A DNA stretch of 10,648 nucleotides. It comes from Scatomorpha intestinigallinarum (GTDB lineage Bacteria; Bacillota; Clostridia; Oscillospirales; Oscillospiraceae). Under the pieces are notes generated by a model. That model searched no databases. It had not been told where the DNA came from and was given only the letters and a program-made list of their open reading frames with translations. The stretch covers positions 1-10,648 of the forward strand of contig DVHH01000257.1 of the NCBI GenBank assembly GCA_018712225.1. The letters run 5' to 3'. Positions 1 through 5,583 of this stretch are shown here, in pieces. Made by a program: the position numbers and the translations under genes. Positions within the stretch are counted from its first letter, which is position 1. Every line of letters starts with the position of its first letter.

Positions 1-294
1 CAAGTGGTCACGCGGATCGTCATGCCCCTGGCCAAGCCCAGTGTGGTGGTCACGGCGCTGATGGTACTCATCTACGTGTGGAACGAGTACATATATGCCA
101 CGACCTTCATGACCGGCGAGCAGAACTACACCCTGGCCGCGGGCCTCTACGCCCTCCAGGCCACGGAGACGAGCGGCTCCTGGCCGGTGTTCGCGGCGGC
201 GTCCATAGCCGTGTCGCTGCCTGTGCTCATAATATTCTTCCTCTGCCAGAAGCATATGACCTCCGGCCTGACTGCGGGAGGTGTGAAAGGATAG
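1..294 (+). CDS. Sugar ABC transporter permease, MalG-like (C-terminal fragment cut by window edge)
   Basis: This is the last 97 codons of an inner-membrane permease of a CUT1-type carbohydrate ABC importer; the true start lies upstream of the window. The visible part begins just after the EAA loop, at the segment IVMPLAKPSVVVT, where the permease contacts its ATPase. It continues through the penultimate membrane helix (MVLIYVWNEYIYATTF), a short loop, and the last helix (AAASIAVSLPVLIIFFLCQ), ending in the typical family tail GLTAGGVKG. Aligned without gaps to the C-terminus of the complete permease at 6468-7310, 59 of 97 residues match, so the two are paralogues. It is the upstream partner of the GH13 enzyme that starts 1 base after its stop. 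A binding protein and a MalF-like permease are expected just upstream, outside the window. The fold and family are clear; the substrate (maltodextrin-like glucan) is inferred from the neighbour. Confidence 0.9.
   Translation, partial: QVVTRIVMPLAKPSVVVTALMVLIYVWNEYIYATTFMTGEQNYTLAAGLYALQATETSGSWPVFAAASIAVSLPVLIIFFLCQKHMTSGLTAGGVKG
286..291 (+). promoter_or_regulatory. Ribosome binding site of the first GH13 gene, inside the permease stop region
   Basis: AAAGGA lies 4 bases before the ATG at 296 and is formed by the last codons of the upstream permease (GTG AAA GGA TAG, encoding VKG-stop). The stronger-looking GGAGG at 277-281 is too far from the start. The arrangement predicts translational coupling. 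The same layout occurs at the second copy (AAAGG at 7302-7306, start 7313). Confidence 0.6.
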
Positions 295-295
295 C

Positions 296-2014
296 ATGAA
301 AAAGGAAACCATACTGCACATCCCAATGTCCGAATACGCCCATGGCCTGGACGAGCGGCGCATAGTCCTGCGCCTGCGCGCCGCGCGGGGCGACCTGGAG
401 CGCGTGACGCTCTGGTACGGCGATACCGCCTGCCGCAAAACGCCTATAGACTGGTTCCCGGAGCCGATGGAGCGCGTCCTCTCGGACGAATACCACGACT
501 GGTGGGAGCTGACACTGGAGTGCCCCTATCACCGCATCTTCTACCACTTCGAGCTCTCGGACGGCGCGGAGAGCTGCTATTACTACGGCGGCGTGTTCAC
601 GGACAAGCTGGTGGACGACCGCTCGGAGTATTTCAAGCTTCCCTTCAACCACCGCGCAGATATCGCCCGCGTGCCGGACTGGGTGCATGAGGCCGTGGTC
701 TACAACATCTTCCCGGACAGCTTCGCCACCTCCCGCCGTTATATAAGCGGGGAGGCGACGCAGCGCGAGTTCGGCGGCCTCACTACGCACGGTAAGCTCG
801 GCGGCACGATCCGCGGCGTCACGGAGAACCTCGACTACCTCTCCGGCCTCGGCATCAACTGCGTCTACCTGAACCCCATCTTCGCCGCCGGGGAGTACCA
901 CAAATACGACCTCATAGACTACTACCACATCGACCCCTGCCTCGGCACGGACGAGGACTTCCGAGAGCTCGTCGAGTCGGCGCACGGGCTGGGCATGCGC
1001 GTCATAATAGACGGCGTGTTCAACCACTGCGGCTGGCGCTTCTTCGCCTTTGAGGACGTGGTGCAAAAGGGCGAGGCCTCGCGCTATAAGGACTGGTTCT
1101 ACCGCCTGGAGTTCCCTGTAGTCCGCCCGGAGGACCCGGAGGCCATCCCGGGCTACGAGTGCTTCGGCTACGAGCGGCTCATGCCGAAGCTGGATACGGC
1201 GAACCCGGAGGTGCGGGAGTATTTCTGCTCCGTGGGCGAGCACTGGGTGCGCGAATACGGCATAGACGGCTGGCGGCTGGACGTGGCCAGCGAGGTGGAC
1301 GACTCCTTCTGGCGCGAGTTCCGCCGCCGCGTCAAGGCCGCAAAGCCGGAGGCCCTGCTCATAGGCGAGGTCTGGGAGAGCGCGGGCCACTGGCTGGACG
1401 GCAGTATGTTCGACTCCGCCATGAACTATGAGCTGCGCCGCCATTGCCGCCGCTTCTTCGCGGAGCAGACGGAGGACGCCTTCACCTTTTCGGGCCGCTG
1501 CACCGGCATGCTGATGCGCTACCGCAGGCAGCTAGTCCCGGCGCAGCTGAACCTGCTGGACAGCCACGACGTGGGCCGCTTCCTCTCCCTATGCGGCGGG
1601 GACGCGCGGCGGTACAGGCTGGCTGTGCTCTTCCAGCTCTGCTTCCCGGGCATACCGAGCGTCTTCTACGGCGACGAGCTGGGCGCCTCCGGCCTCGTGG
1701 AGGCCGACTACCGCCGCCCCATGCCATGGCAGGGCGGGAATGAGAAACTCCTGGCCTTCTACCGCCGCGCCATTGCCCTGCGCCGGGAGCTGGCGCCCCT
1801 ACGCCGCGGGGATTTCCGCTGCATTTCGGCGGAGCGCGGCAGCGGGCTCTTCGCCTTTTCCCGGGAATACGGCGGCGAGCGGGTGTACGTGGCCGTGAAC
1901 TGCTCCGATAGAGCCGAAAAATGCGCCCTCCCCGGCGAAAAGCTCTGGTCCGAGGGCCTGGAAGCTGGTAAAATAGGCCCATACGGCTTCGCTGTGACGG
2001 TTTCGAGGGGGTGA
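296..2014 (+). CDS. Cytoplasmic GH13 alpha-glucosidic hydrolase, neopullulanase/cyclomaltodextrinase type (copy 1)
   Basis: This 572-residue enzyme should hydrolyse alpha-1,4 (and possibly alpha-1,6) bonds in maltodextrins, cyclodextrins or pullulan fragments. Residues 1 to about 125 resemble the N-terminal CBM34-like domain of the neopullulanase group (LWYGD, DWWE, YYFEL-type strands). The (beta/alpha)8 barrel follows from about 130 to 490, with a small domain B after DGVFNHCG (residues 239-246), and then a C-terminal beta domain. All GH13 signature regions are present: N243/H244 in region I, GWRLDVA with nucleophile D329, GEVW with acid/base E358, and LLDSHD with H424 and transition-state stabiliser D425. 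MPKLDTANPEVR is characteristic of this group. There is no signal peptide, so it acts on imported substrate, and the length fits the usual 570-590. The start at 296 is supported by AAAGGA 4 bases upstream. The YQIFPDRFxNGD segment usual for relatives is changed to YNIFPDSFATSRR. Exact specificity cannot be read from sequence. Confidence 0.92.
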   Translation: MKKETILHIPMSEYAHGLDERRIVLRLRAARGDLERVTLWYGDTACRKTPIDWFPEPMERVLSDEYHDWWELTLECPYHRIFYHFELSDGAESCYYYGGVFTDKLVDDRSEYFKLPFNHRADIARVPDWVHEAVVYNIFPDSFATSRRYISGEATQREFGGLTTHGKLGGTIRGVTENLDYLSGLGINCVYLNPIFAAGEYHKYDLIDYYHIDPCLGTDEDFRELVESAHGLGMRVIIDGVFNHCGWRFFAFEDVVQKGEASRYKDWFYRLEFPVVRPEDPEAIPGYECFGYERLMPKLDTANPEVREYFCSVGEHWVREYGIDGWRLDVASEVDDSFWREFRRRVKAAKPEALLIGEVWESAGHWLDGSMFDSAMNYELRRHCRRFFAEQTEDAFTFSGRCTGMLMRYRRQLVPAQLNLLDSHDVGRFLSLCGGDARRYRLAVLFQLCFPGIPSVFYGDELGASGLVEADYRRPMPWQGGNEKLLAFYRRAIALRRELAPLRRGDFRCISAERGSGLFAFSREYGGERVYVAVNCSDRAEKCALPGEKLWSEGLEAGKIGPYGFAVTVSRG

Positions 2015-2018
2015 GCGC

Positions 2019-3032
2019 TTGGCGGTGACTATAAAGGACGTGGCCCGCGAGGCCGGGACCTCCGTGTCCACGGTGTCCAAGGTCATAAACGGGCATTACA
2101 GCATCTCGGAGGAGACTGCGGAGCGGGTGCGCGCCGTCATGCGCGAGCTGGGCTATTATCCCAGCGCCAGCGCCCAGAGCTTCGCGCGCGGCTCGACGAA
2201 GACCGTCGTTTTCCTTGCCGACCTGCGGCCGAACACGGCCTTTGAAAACCCGCACCTGTTCGAGATACTCTCGGGCGTGGAGGAAGCCCTGCGCGCGCGG
2301 GGCTATGGGCTTCAGCTCCGCTCCGCGGACACGACCTCAGCCTGCGAGGCGGCGGAGGAGCTCATAAACCGCCGCGGCTGCGACGGCCTGGCCGTCCACG
2401 CCTCGGTCATGAGCCGGCCGCTGGCCGCGCTGCTGACGCGAACGCGCTTCCCGCACATCGTCCTGGGCCTGCCCAATTTCGAGAGCCAGGTCTGCTGGAT
2501 AGACATAAACAATGTCTTCTCCGGCATGACCGCCGCCGCACACCTCGTGGACGAGGGCTATGCACGCATAGCCTTCATCGGCGGCAGCGAGCACGACATG
2601 ATCTCCGCCCACAGGCTGGAGGGCGTGCGCCAGGGCCTGGAGAGCGCCGGACGGGAGCTGCCCGAGGGCTATATCTGGCTGGGCGAGAGCACAAGGGCGG
2701 AGGGCCGGCGTATGACGCTGGGCCTGATGTCAGCCAAGCCCGCCCCGGACGCCGTCATCTGCGCAAATAACCTAGTTGCCCTCGGCTGCGTCGCCGCGCT
2801 GGAGGAGCTGGGCCTGCGCATCCCCGCGGACGTGGGCGTCCTGACCTTTGACGACTACCCCTTCTCCCGCCTCGCCAGCCCGGAGCTCACGGTCGTTGAT
2901 ATCGACGTGCGCGACATGGGCGCCCAGGCTGCAAAGCTGCTCGTGGACTGCATACGCCGCCCGAACCTGCAAACTCAGAGCTATACGACAGCCTCAAACC
3001 TGATAATCCGCGCCTCAACCAGGAAAAAATGA
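2019..3032 (+). CDS. LacI-family transcriptional regulator (copy 1, operon-terminal)
   Basis: This 337-residue protein is a sugar-responsive DNA-binding regulator. Residues 1-25 (MAVTIKDVAREAGTSVSTVSKVING) are the LacI helix-turn-helix, and residues 46-57 are the hinge helix. The rest is a periplasmic-binding-protein-like effector domain (for example NPHLFEILSGVEEAL, DDYPFSRLASPELTVVDIDVRDMG). The start is TTG, 4 bases after the GH13 stop, with AGGGGG at 2006-2011 leaving 7 bases; a GTG at 2025 would be too far from that site. The weak start fits low regulator levels and coupling to the enzyme gene. The hinge reads YPSASAQSFA instead of the usual YxPNxxARxL, so the minor-groove leucine is phenylalanine (F55). 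It probably controls the first operon, whose promoter is outside the window. It is related (roughly 40-45% by eye) to the convergent regulator at 3067-4065. Confidence 0.92.
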   Translation: MAVTIKDVAREAGTSVSTVSKVINGHYSISEETAERVRAVMRELGYYPSASAQSFARGSTKTVVFLADLRPNTAFENPHLFEILSGVEEALRARGYGLQLRSADTTSACEAAEELINRRGCDGLAVHASVMSRPLAALLTRTRFPHIVLGLPNFESQVCWIDINNVFSGMTAAAHLVDEGYARIAFIGGSEHDMISAHRLEGVRQGLESAGRELPEGYIWLGESTRAEGRRMTLGLMSAKPAPDAVICANNLVALGCVAALEELGLRIPADVGVLTFDDYPFSRLASPELTVVDIDVRDMGAQAAKLLVDCIRRPNLQTQSYTTASNLIIRASTRKK

Positions 3033-3068
3033 AACATCCGCCGCCCTGCGGGGCGGCGGATGTTTTTT
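3032..3068. terminator. Bidirectional rho-independent terminator between the two lacI-type genes
   Basis: A perfect 15-bp inverted repeat (3032-3046 with 3051-3065) encloses a TGCG loop. The + strand continues into six T (3063-3068), and the - strand transcript runs into a T tract from AAAAAA at 3024-3029. It therefore serves both convergent genes. Its left arm begins at the last base of the upstream stop codon, and the T tract overlaps the stop codon of the - strand gene. Confidence 0.92.
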
Positions 3069-4065
3069 AGAGCTTCCGCGTGCTCTGACCCTCTATGAGG
3101 CTGGGCAGGGTGGTGTAGCTCTGTACGCGCAGCTCGGGCTTCTTGAGCCCCTGGAGCAGCTGCTTTGCCGCGGCGCGGCCCATGTCGCGCACGTCTATCT
3201 GTACCAGCGTGGGCTCGGGGCTTATCAGCCCGCTGTATGGGTAGCGGTCGAAGGTGATGAGCAGCATGTCCCCGGGAATGGCCACGCCGCGCTCGGCGGC
3301 CGCCAGCGTGAAGGCATAGGCCAGCAGGTTGCTGCCGCAGACAATGCCCTGGGGCAGCTCGCCGCGCCCGAGCAGCTCAAGCGCCGCGCCTTTGCCGGAG
3401 GCCAGCGTCCCGTCCGTGTGCAGCACCCAGTCCCGGCGGTATTCCAGCCCGGCTTCGAGCAGCGCCGTGCGGAAGCCGGTGAGCCGCTGGTTGGAGATGC
3501 CCGCCGTCTCGCCCTCGCCCATAAAGGCCAGGCGCTCGCAGCCGCAGTCAATGAGGTGCTCGCAGGCGATGCGCCCGCCGAGCGTGTGGTCCGTGTCCAC
3601 CCAGTTGAGGCGCACGTCGCTGGGGTGGCCGATGACGATGTGCGGAAAGCGCCGCGCGATGAGCAGGGAAGCGATGGGCCGGGTCAGCGCGCCGCCGTGG
3701 ACGATGATGCCGTCGAAGGCGCGGGAGAGTATCATCTTCTCCACGTCCGCGCTGAGCGAATCGAGCAGCGTCAGCGCATAGCCCTTGCTGAAGAGCGCAG
3801 TCTGTACCCCGCACATGATGTCGAAGAGATGGGGGTTCGTGTAGGGCGCGGCCTCGTCCAGCTCCGCGAGGAAGGCGACGCAGCGGGCGCTTTTCCGCGC
3901 AAGGCTGGCCGCGCGGCTGTTCGGCGCGTAGTCCAGCGCGCGCATGACCTCCTCGACCCGGCGCGTCGTGGCCTCAGAAATGCCCGGCGCGCCGTTTATG
4001 ATCTTTGACACCGTCGCTATGCTCACGCCAGCCTCGCGGGCGACGTCCTTTATAGTGACCGCCAT
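3067..4065 (-). CDS. LacI-family transcriptional regulator (copy 2), divergent from the transporter operon
   Basis: This 332-residue protein has the LacI helix-turn-helix at residues 1-25 (VAREAGVSIATVSKIING) and a canonical hinge helix (YAPNSRAASLA, with L55 for the minor groove). A sugar-binding effector domain follows, with conserved PHLFDIMCGVQTAL, RFPHIVIGHP and TFDRYPYSGLISPEPTLVQIDVRDMG. Two in-frame ATGs are possible, at 4071 and 4065. The second is chosen because AGGAGGG (4078-4072) is 6 bases from it but abuts the first. It is transcribed away from the binding-protein gene. Two near-identical palindromic operators lie in the shared control region, one over its own promoter, so it is likely to repress both itself and the maltodextrin-type operon until an inducer (probably a glucan breakdown product) binds. 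Known parallel: the LacI-type YvdE gene beside mdxEFG in B. subtilis. Confidence 0.93.
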   Translation of the reverse strand: MAVTIKDVAREAGVSIATVSKIINGAPGISEATTRRVEEVMRALDYAPNSRAASLARKSARCVAFLAELDEAAPYTNPHLFDIMCGVQTALFSKGYALTLLDSLSADVEKMILSRAFDGIIVHGGALTRPIASLLIARRFPHIVIGHPSDVRLNWVDTDHTLGGRIACEHLIDCGCERLAFMGEGETAGISNQRLTGFRTALLEAGLEYRRDWVLHTDGTLASGKGAALELLGRGELPQGIVCGSNLLAYAFTLAAAERGVAIPGDMLLITFDRYPYSGLISPEPTLVQIDVRDMGRAAAKQLLQGLKKPELRVQSYTTLPSLIEGQSTRKL

Positions 4066-4071
4066 CTGCAT

Positions 4072-4078
4072 CCCTCCT
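4072..4078 (-). promoter_or_regulatory. Shine-Dalgarno site that fixes the start of the divergent LacI gene
   Basis: Read on the - strand this is AGGAGGG. It leaves 6 bases before the ATG at 4065-4063 but none before the in-frame ATG at 4071-4069, so the shorter 332-residue product is preferred. Confidence 0.75.
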
Positions 4079-4085
4079 GTGTGAT

Positions 4086-4114
4086 ATAGTATAACGTTTT
4101 ATCAAAAAGTTCAA
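4086..4114 (-). promoter_or_regulatory. Putative promoter of the divergent LacI gene
   Basis: On the - strand, TTGAAC (4114-4109) and TACTAT (4091-4086) are separated by 17 bases. The -10 box is an imperfect match (4 of 6). A CpG-centred operator covers the 3' part of the spacer and the edge of the -10 box, which predicts autorepression. An alternative -10, TATACT, would leave a 15-base spacer. Confidence 0.55.
4089..4102. promoter_or_regulatory. Operator O1 candidate for a LacI-family regulator
   Basis: GTATAACGTTTTAT is a near-palindrome centred on CG (4095/4096). It matches the perfect operator at 4209-4222 at 12 of 14 positions. It sits inside the putative promoter of the divergent LacI gene, as an autoregulatory site would. 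The central CG is the expected target of the LacI hinge helices. Confidence 0.72.
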
Positions 4115-4128
4115 GTCTTTTTTGCCGC

Positions 4129-4150
4129 ATTTCGTTGACTTCGACGAAAT
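4129..4150. promoter_or_regulatory. Imperfect 22-bp palindrome covering the -35 box of the binding-protein promoter
   Basis: Arms ATTTCGT (4129-4135) and ACGAAAT (4144-4150) are perfect complements; inside them one position mismatches and two more pairs form. The centre is CT, not CG, so it differs in type from the two LacI-like operators. It fully overlaps TTGACT at 4135-4140. It may be the site of a second regulator. No such protein can be named from the sequence. Confidence 0.5.
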
Positions 4151-4163
4151 GGACCACTATAAT
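4135..4163 (+). promoter_or_regulatory. Sigma-A-type promoter of the second transporter operon
   Basis: TTGACT (4135-4140), a 17-base spacer, and a perfect TATAAT (4158-4163) make a near-consensus vegetative promoter. Transcription should start near 4170, giving a leader of about 79 bases before the binding-protein start. A strong core promoter combined with operators suits a repressed, inducible operon. Confidence 0.85.
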
Positions 4164-4175
4164 CGGGTTAACAAA

Positions 4176-4196
4176 GCCGAGGATGAGTCACTCGGC
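4176..4196 (+). other. Short hairpin near the predicted 5' end of the operon transcript
   Basis: GCCGAG (4176-4181) and CTCGGC (4191-4196) can pair as a 6-bp stem with a 9-base loop that itself contains GAGTCACTC. It lies a few bases after the predicted transcription start. It could protect the mRNA 5' end or be a chance structure; there is no T tract, so it is not a terminator. Confidence 0.4.
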
Positions 4197-4208
4197 AGAG
4201 AAAATGAT

Positions 4209-4222
4209 GTAAAACGTTTTAC
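4209..4222. promoter_or_regulatory. Operator O2: perfect CpG-centred palindrome downstream of the promoter
   Basis: GTAAAACGTTTTAC is a perfect 14-bp palindrome, centred 120 bp from O1 and 12 of 14 identical to it. It lies about 40 bases after the predicted transcription start and before the ribosome binding site, suggesting a roadblock mode of repression. The layout is like a CcpA cre site but the outer bases are GT...AC, not TG...CA, so a dedicated LacI-type regulator, most simply the adjacent one, is the better guess. Confidence 0.8.
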
Positions 4223-4248
4223 TATTATTTTAGAATGGAGGATGAAAA

Positions 4249-5526
4249 ATGAAAAAAATACTTGCTCTGCTGCTTTCGGCTCTGATGCTGTTGGGCCTGC
4301 TGGCCGCCTGCGGGACGCCGGCCGCGGAGGAGAGCGCGCCGCCGTCCGGGGAGGAGAGCGCAGCCCCCGCCTCTGAGGCGCCCGTCCCCGCCGAGCCCGT
4401 GGAGCTCAAGGTCTGGCACGACGGCGACGAGGCCATTATGCAGACCATAGCCGACACCGTGAACCCCATGCTCGCGGACAGCGGCGTGTCCCTGGTTTTT
4501 GAGAAGCGCACGGGCCTCTCCGACCAGCTGAAGCTCTACGGCGGCGACGCCGCCAACGGACCGGATATGTACTTCTACGCGCACGACAGCCTCGGCACCT
4601 TCGCCGCCATGGACATCCTGGCCCCGCTCACCGACCTCGTGGACGAGAGCACCTGGGCGGGCGACCTGGAGATGACAGTCGAGGCCGGGCAGATAGGCGG
4701 CGTGCAGTACCTGCTGCCCGTCTATTTCGAGACGCTGCTCTTCATCTACAACAAGGCCCTCTGGCAGGGTGACATTCCGGCCACGACGGAGGAGCTCTAT
4801 GAGTACATGGCCGCCAACACCGACACCGCCGCAGGCACCTACGCCGTCGTGAACCAGCATTCGACCGCCTATAATGTCTCGCCCTTCATAAACGGCTTCG
4901 GCGGCTATATCATAGACGAGAACGCCAATCCCGGACTCAACGACGCCAAGACCATCGAGGCCGTGGAGTACAACAAGAAGTTTGCCGCCCTCCAGGCCGA
5001 CGGCGACTACAACACCGTGACGACCCTGTTCAACGAGGGCAAGGCGGCGGCCATCATCGGCGGGCCCTGGCTGGTCTCCGGCATCCGCGCTGCGGGCATA
5101 GACTTCGGCGTGGCCTCGCTCTCCGACATGACCCTGCCCAACGGCAATGCCCTCGCGCCCTATTCCGGCGTCCAGGGCGTGGGCGTAATGAAAGTCGCGG
5201 CCGAGGCAAAGGGCGAGGCCATCGCCCTCGCGCTGGAGGCCCTGGCGAGCCCCGAGGTGGGCATAGCCCTCGCCAAGAGCAGCGGCTGCGCCCCGGCCAG
5301 CGCTGCGGCCTATGACGACCCCGACGTCGCCGCGGACGAGATAATCGCCGCCATCGGCCACACGGCCGAGACCGCACAGCCCATGCCGAACATCGCGGAG
5401 ATGAGCGTCATGTGGGGCCCGGCGGAGAGCATGCTGGCCGCCGTGAACAAGAACGGGGAGGACGTTGCCTCCGCCGCCGAGACGGCCCAGGCCGCCGCCT
5501 TGCAGGCGATAGCGGATATGCAGTAA
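4249..5526 (+). CDS. Maltodextrin-type extracellular solute-binding lipoprotein, MalE-like
   Basis: This 425-residue protein is the capture component of a CUT1 ABC importer, tethered outside the membrane. Residues 1-21 are a lipoprotein signal (MKK, hydrophobic core, lipobox LAAC with lipidated C21). A Pro/Ala/Glu-rich spacer follows (about 22-47, with repeated EESA). The mature domain begins with ELKVWHDG. Family hallmarks include TLFNEGKAAAIIGGPWLVSGI in the middle, YSGVQGVGV, ALEALASPEVGIALAKSSGCAPAS, and the C-terminal MPNIAEMSVMWGPAESMLAAV. The start is set by GGAGG (4237-4241), 7 bases upstream. It is the first gene of the operon and is followed by a strong intercistronic hairpin, which fits high expression relative to the permeases. 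The GH13 partner points to alpha-glucans such as maltodextrins or cyclodextrins, but the exact ligand is inferred. Confidence 0.93.
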   Translation: MKKILALLLSALMLLGLLAACGTPAAEESAPPSGEESAAPASEAPVPAEPVELKVWHDGDEAIMQTIADTVNPMLADSGVSLVFEKRTGLSDQLKLYGGDAANGPDMYFYAHDSLGTFAAMDILAPLTDLVDESTWAGDLEMTVEAGQIGGVQYLLPVYFETLLFIYNKALWQGDIPATTEELYEYMAANTDTAAGTYAVVNQHSTAYNVSPFINGFGGYIIDENANPGLNDAKTIEAVEYNKKFAALQADGDYNTVTTLFNEGKAAAIIGGPWLVSGIRAAGIDFGVASLSDMTLPNGNALAPYSGVQGVGVMKVAAEAKGEAIALALEALASPEVGIALAKSSGCAPASAAAYDDPDVAADEIIAAIGHTAETAQPMPNIAEMSVMWGPAESMLAAVNKNGEDVASAAETAQAAALQAIADMQ

Positions 5527-5541
5527 AATAAGCAGATAAGG

Positions 5542-5567
5542 ATGGGGCGGCGGCAGCGCCGCCCCAT
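5542..5567 (+). other. Intercistronic hairpin between binding-protein and permease genes
   Basis: A perfect 11-bp GC-rich stem (5542-5552 with 5557-5567) with loop GCAG sits 15 bases after the binding-protein stop. No T tract follows, so it is unlikely to be a strong terminator. In many binding-protein operons a structure at this place protects the upstream message from 3' decay and lowers permease expression; that role is inferred here. The right arm ends 4 bases before the permease ribosome binding site. Confidence 0.75.
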
Positions 5568-5571
5568 GTTT

Positions 5572-5576
5572 GGAGG
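5572..5576 (+). promoter_or_regulatory. Ribosome binding site that fixes the MalF-like permease start
   Basis: GGAGG is 7 bases before the ATG at 5584. An in-frame ATG at 5542 would place 14 extra codons inside the intercistronic hairpin and has no good ribosome binding site, so 5584 is preferred. Confidence 0.8.
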
Positions 5577-5583
5577 CGAGGCA

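Noticed and set aside
227..1444. Long - strand open frame over the first GH13 gene, and a similar one at 7184-8404 over the second
   Set aside because: Both mirror the same conserved GH13 codons, so their similarity to each other is a by-product of the paralogy. Neither has a convincing ribosome binding site or a known domain.
4209..4222. Canonical CcpA catabolite-response (cre) site
   Set aside because: The symmetry and central CG fit, but cre needs TG and CA at the outer positions and this site has GT and AC. The second matching copy over the adjacent LacI promoter points to that regulator.
4122..4376. Small + strand open frame starting in the divergent control region
   Set aside because: It begins upstream of the -35 box of the operon promoter and runs out of frame into the binding-protein gene. 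It has no ribosome binding site or recognisable product.
5542..5583. Upstream ATG for the MalF-like permease, adding MGRRQRRPMFGGEA
   Set aside because: These codons lie within the intercistronic hairpin and its flank. The ATG at 5584 has GGAGG at ideal spacing and gives a normal family N-terminus.
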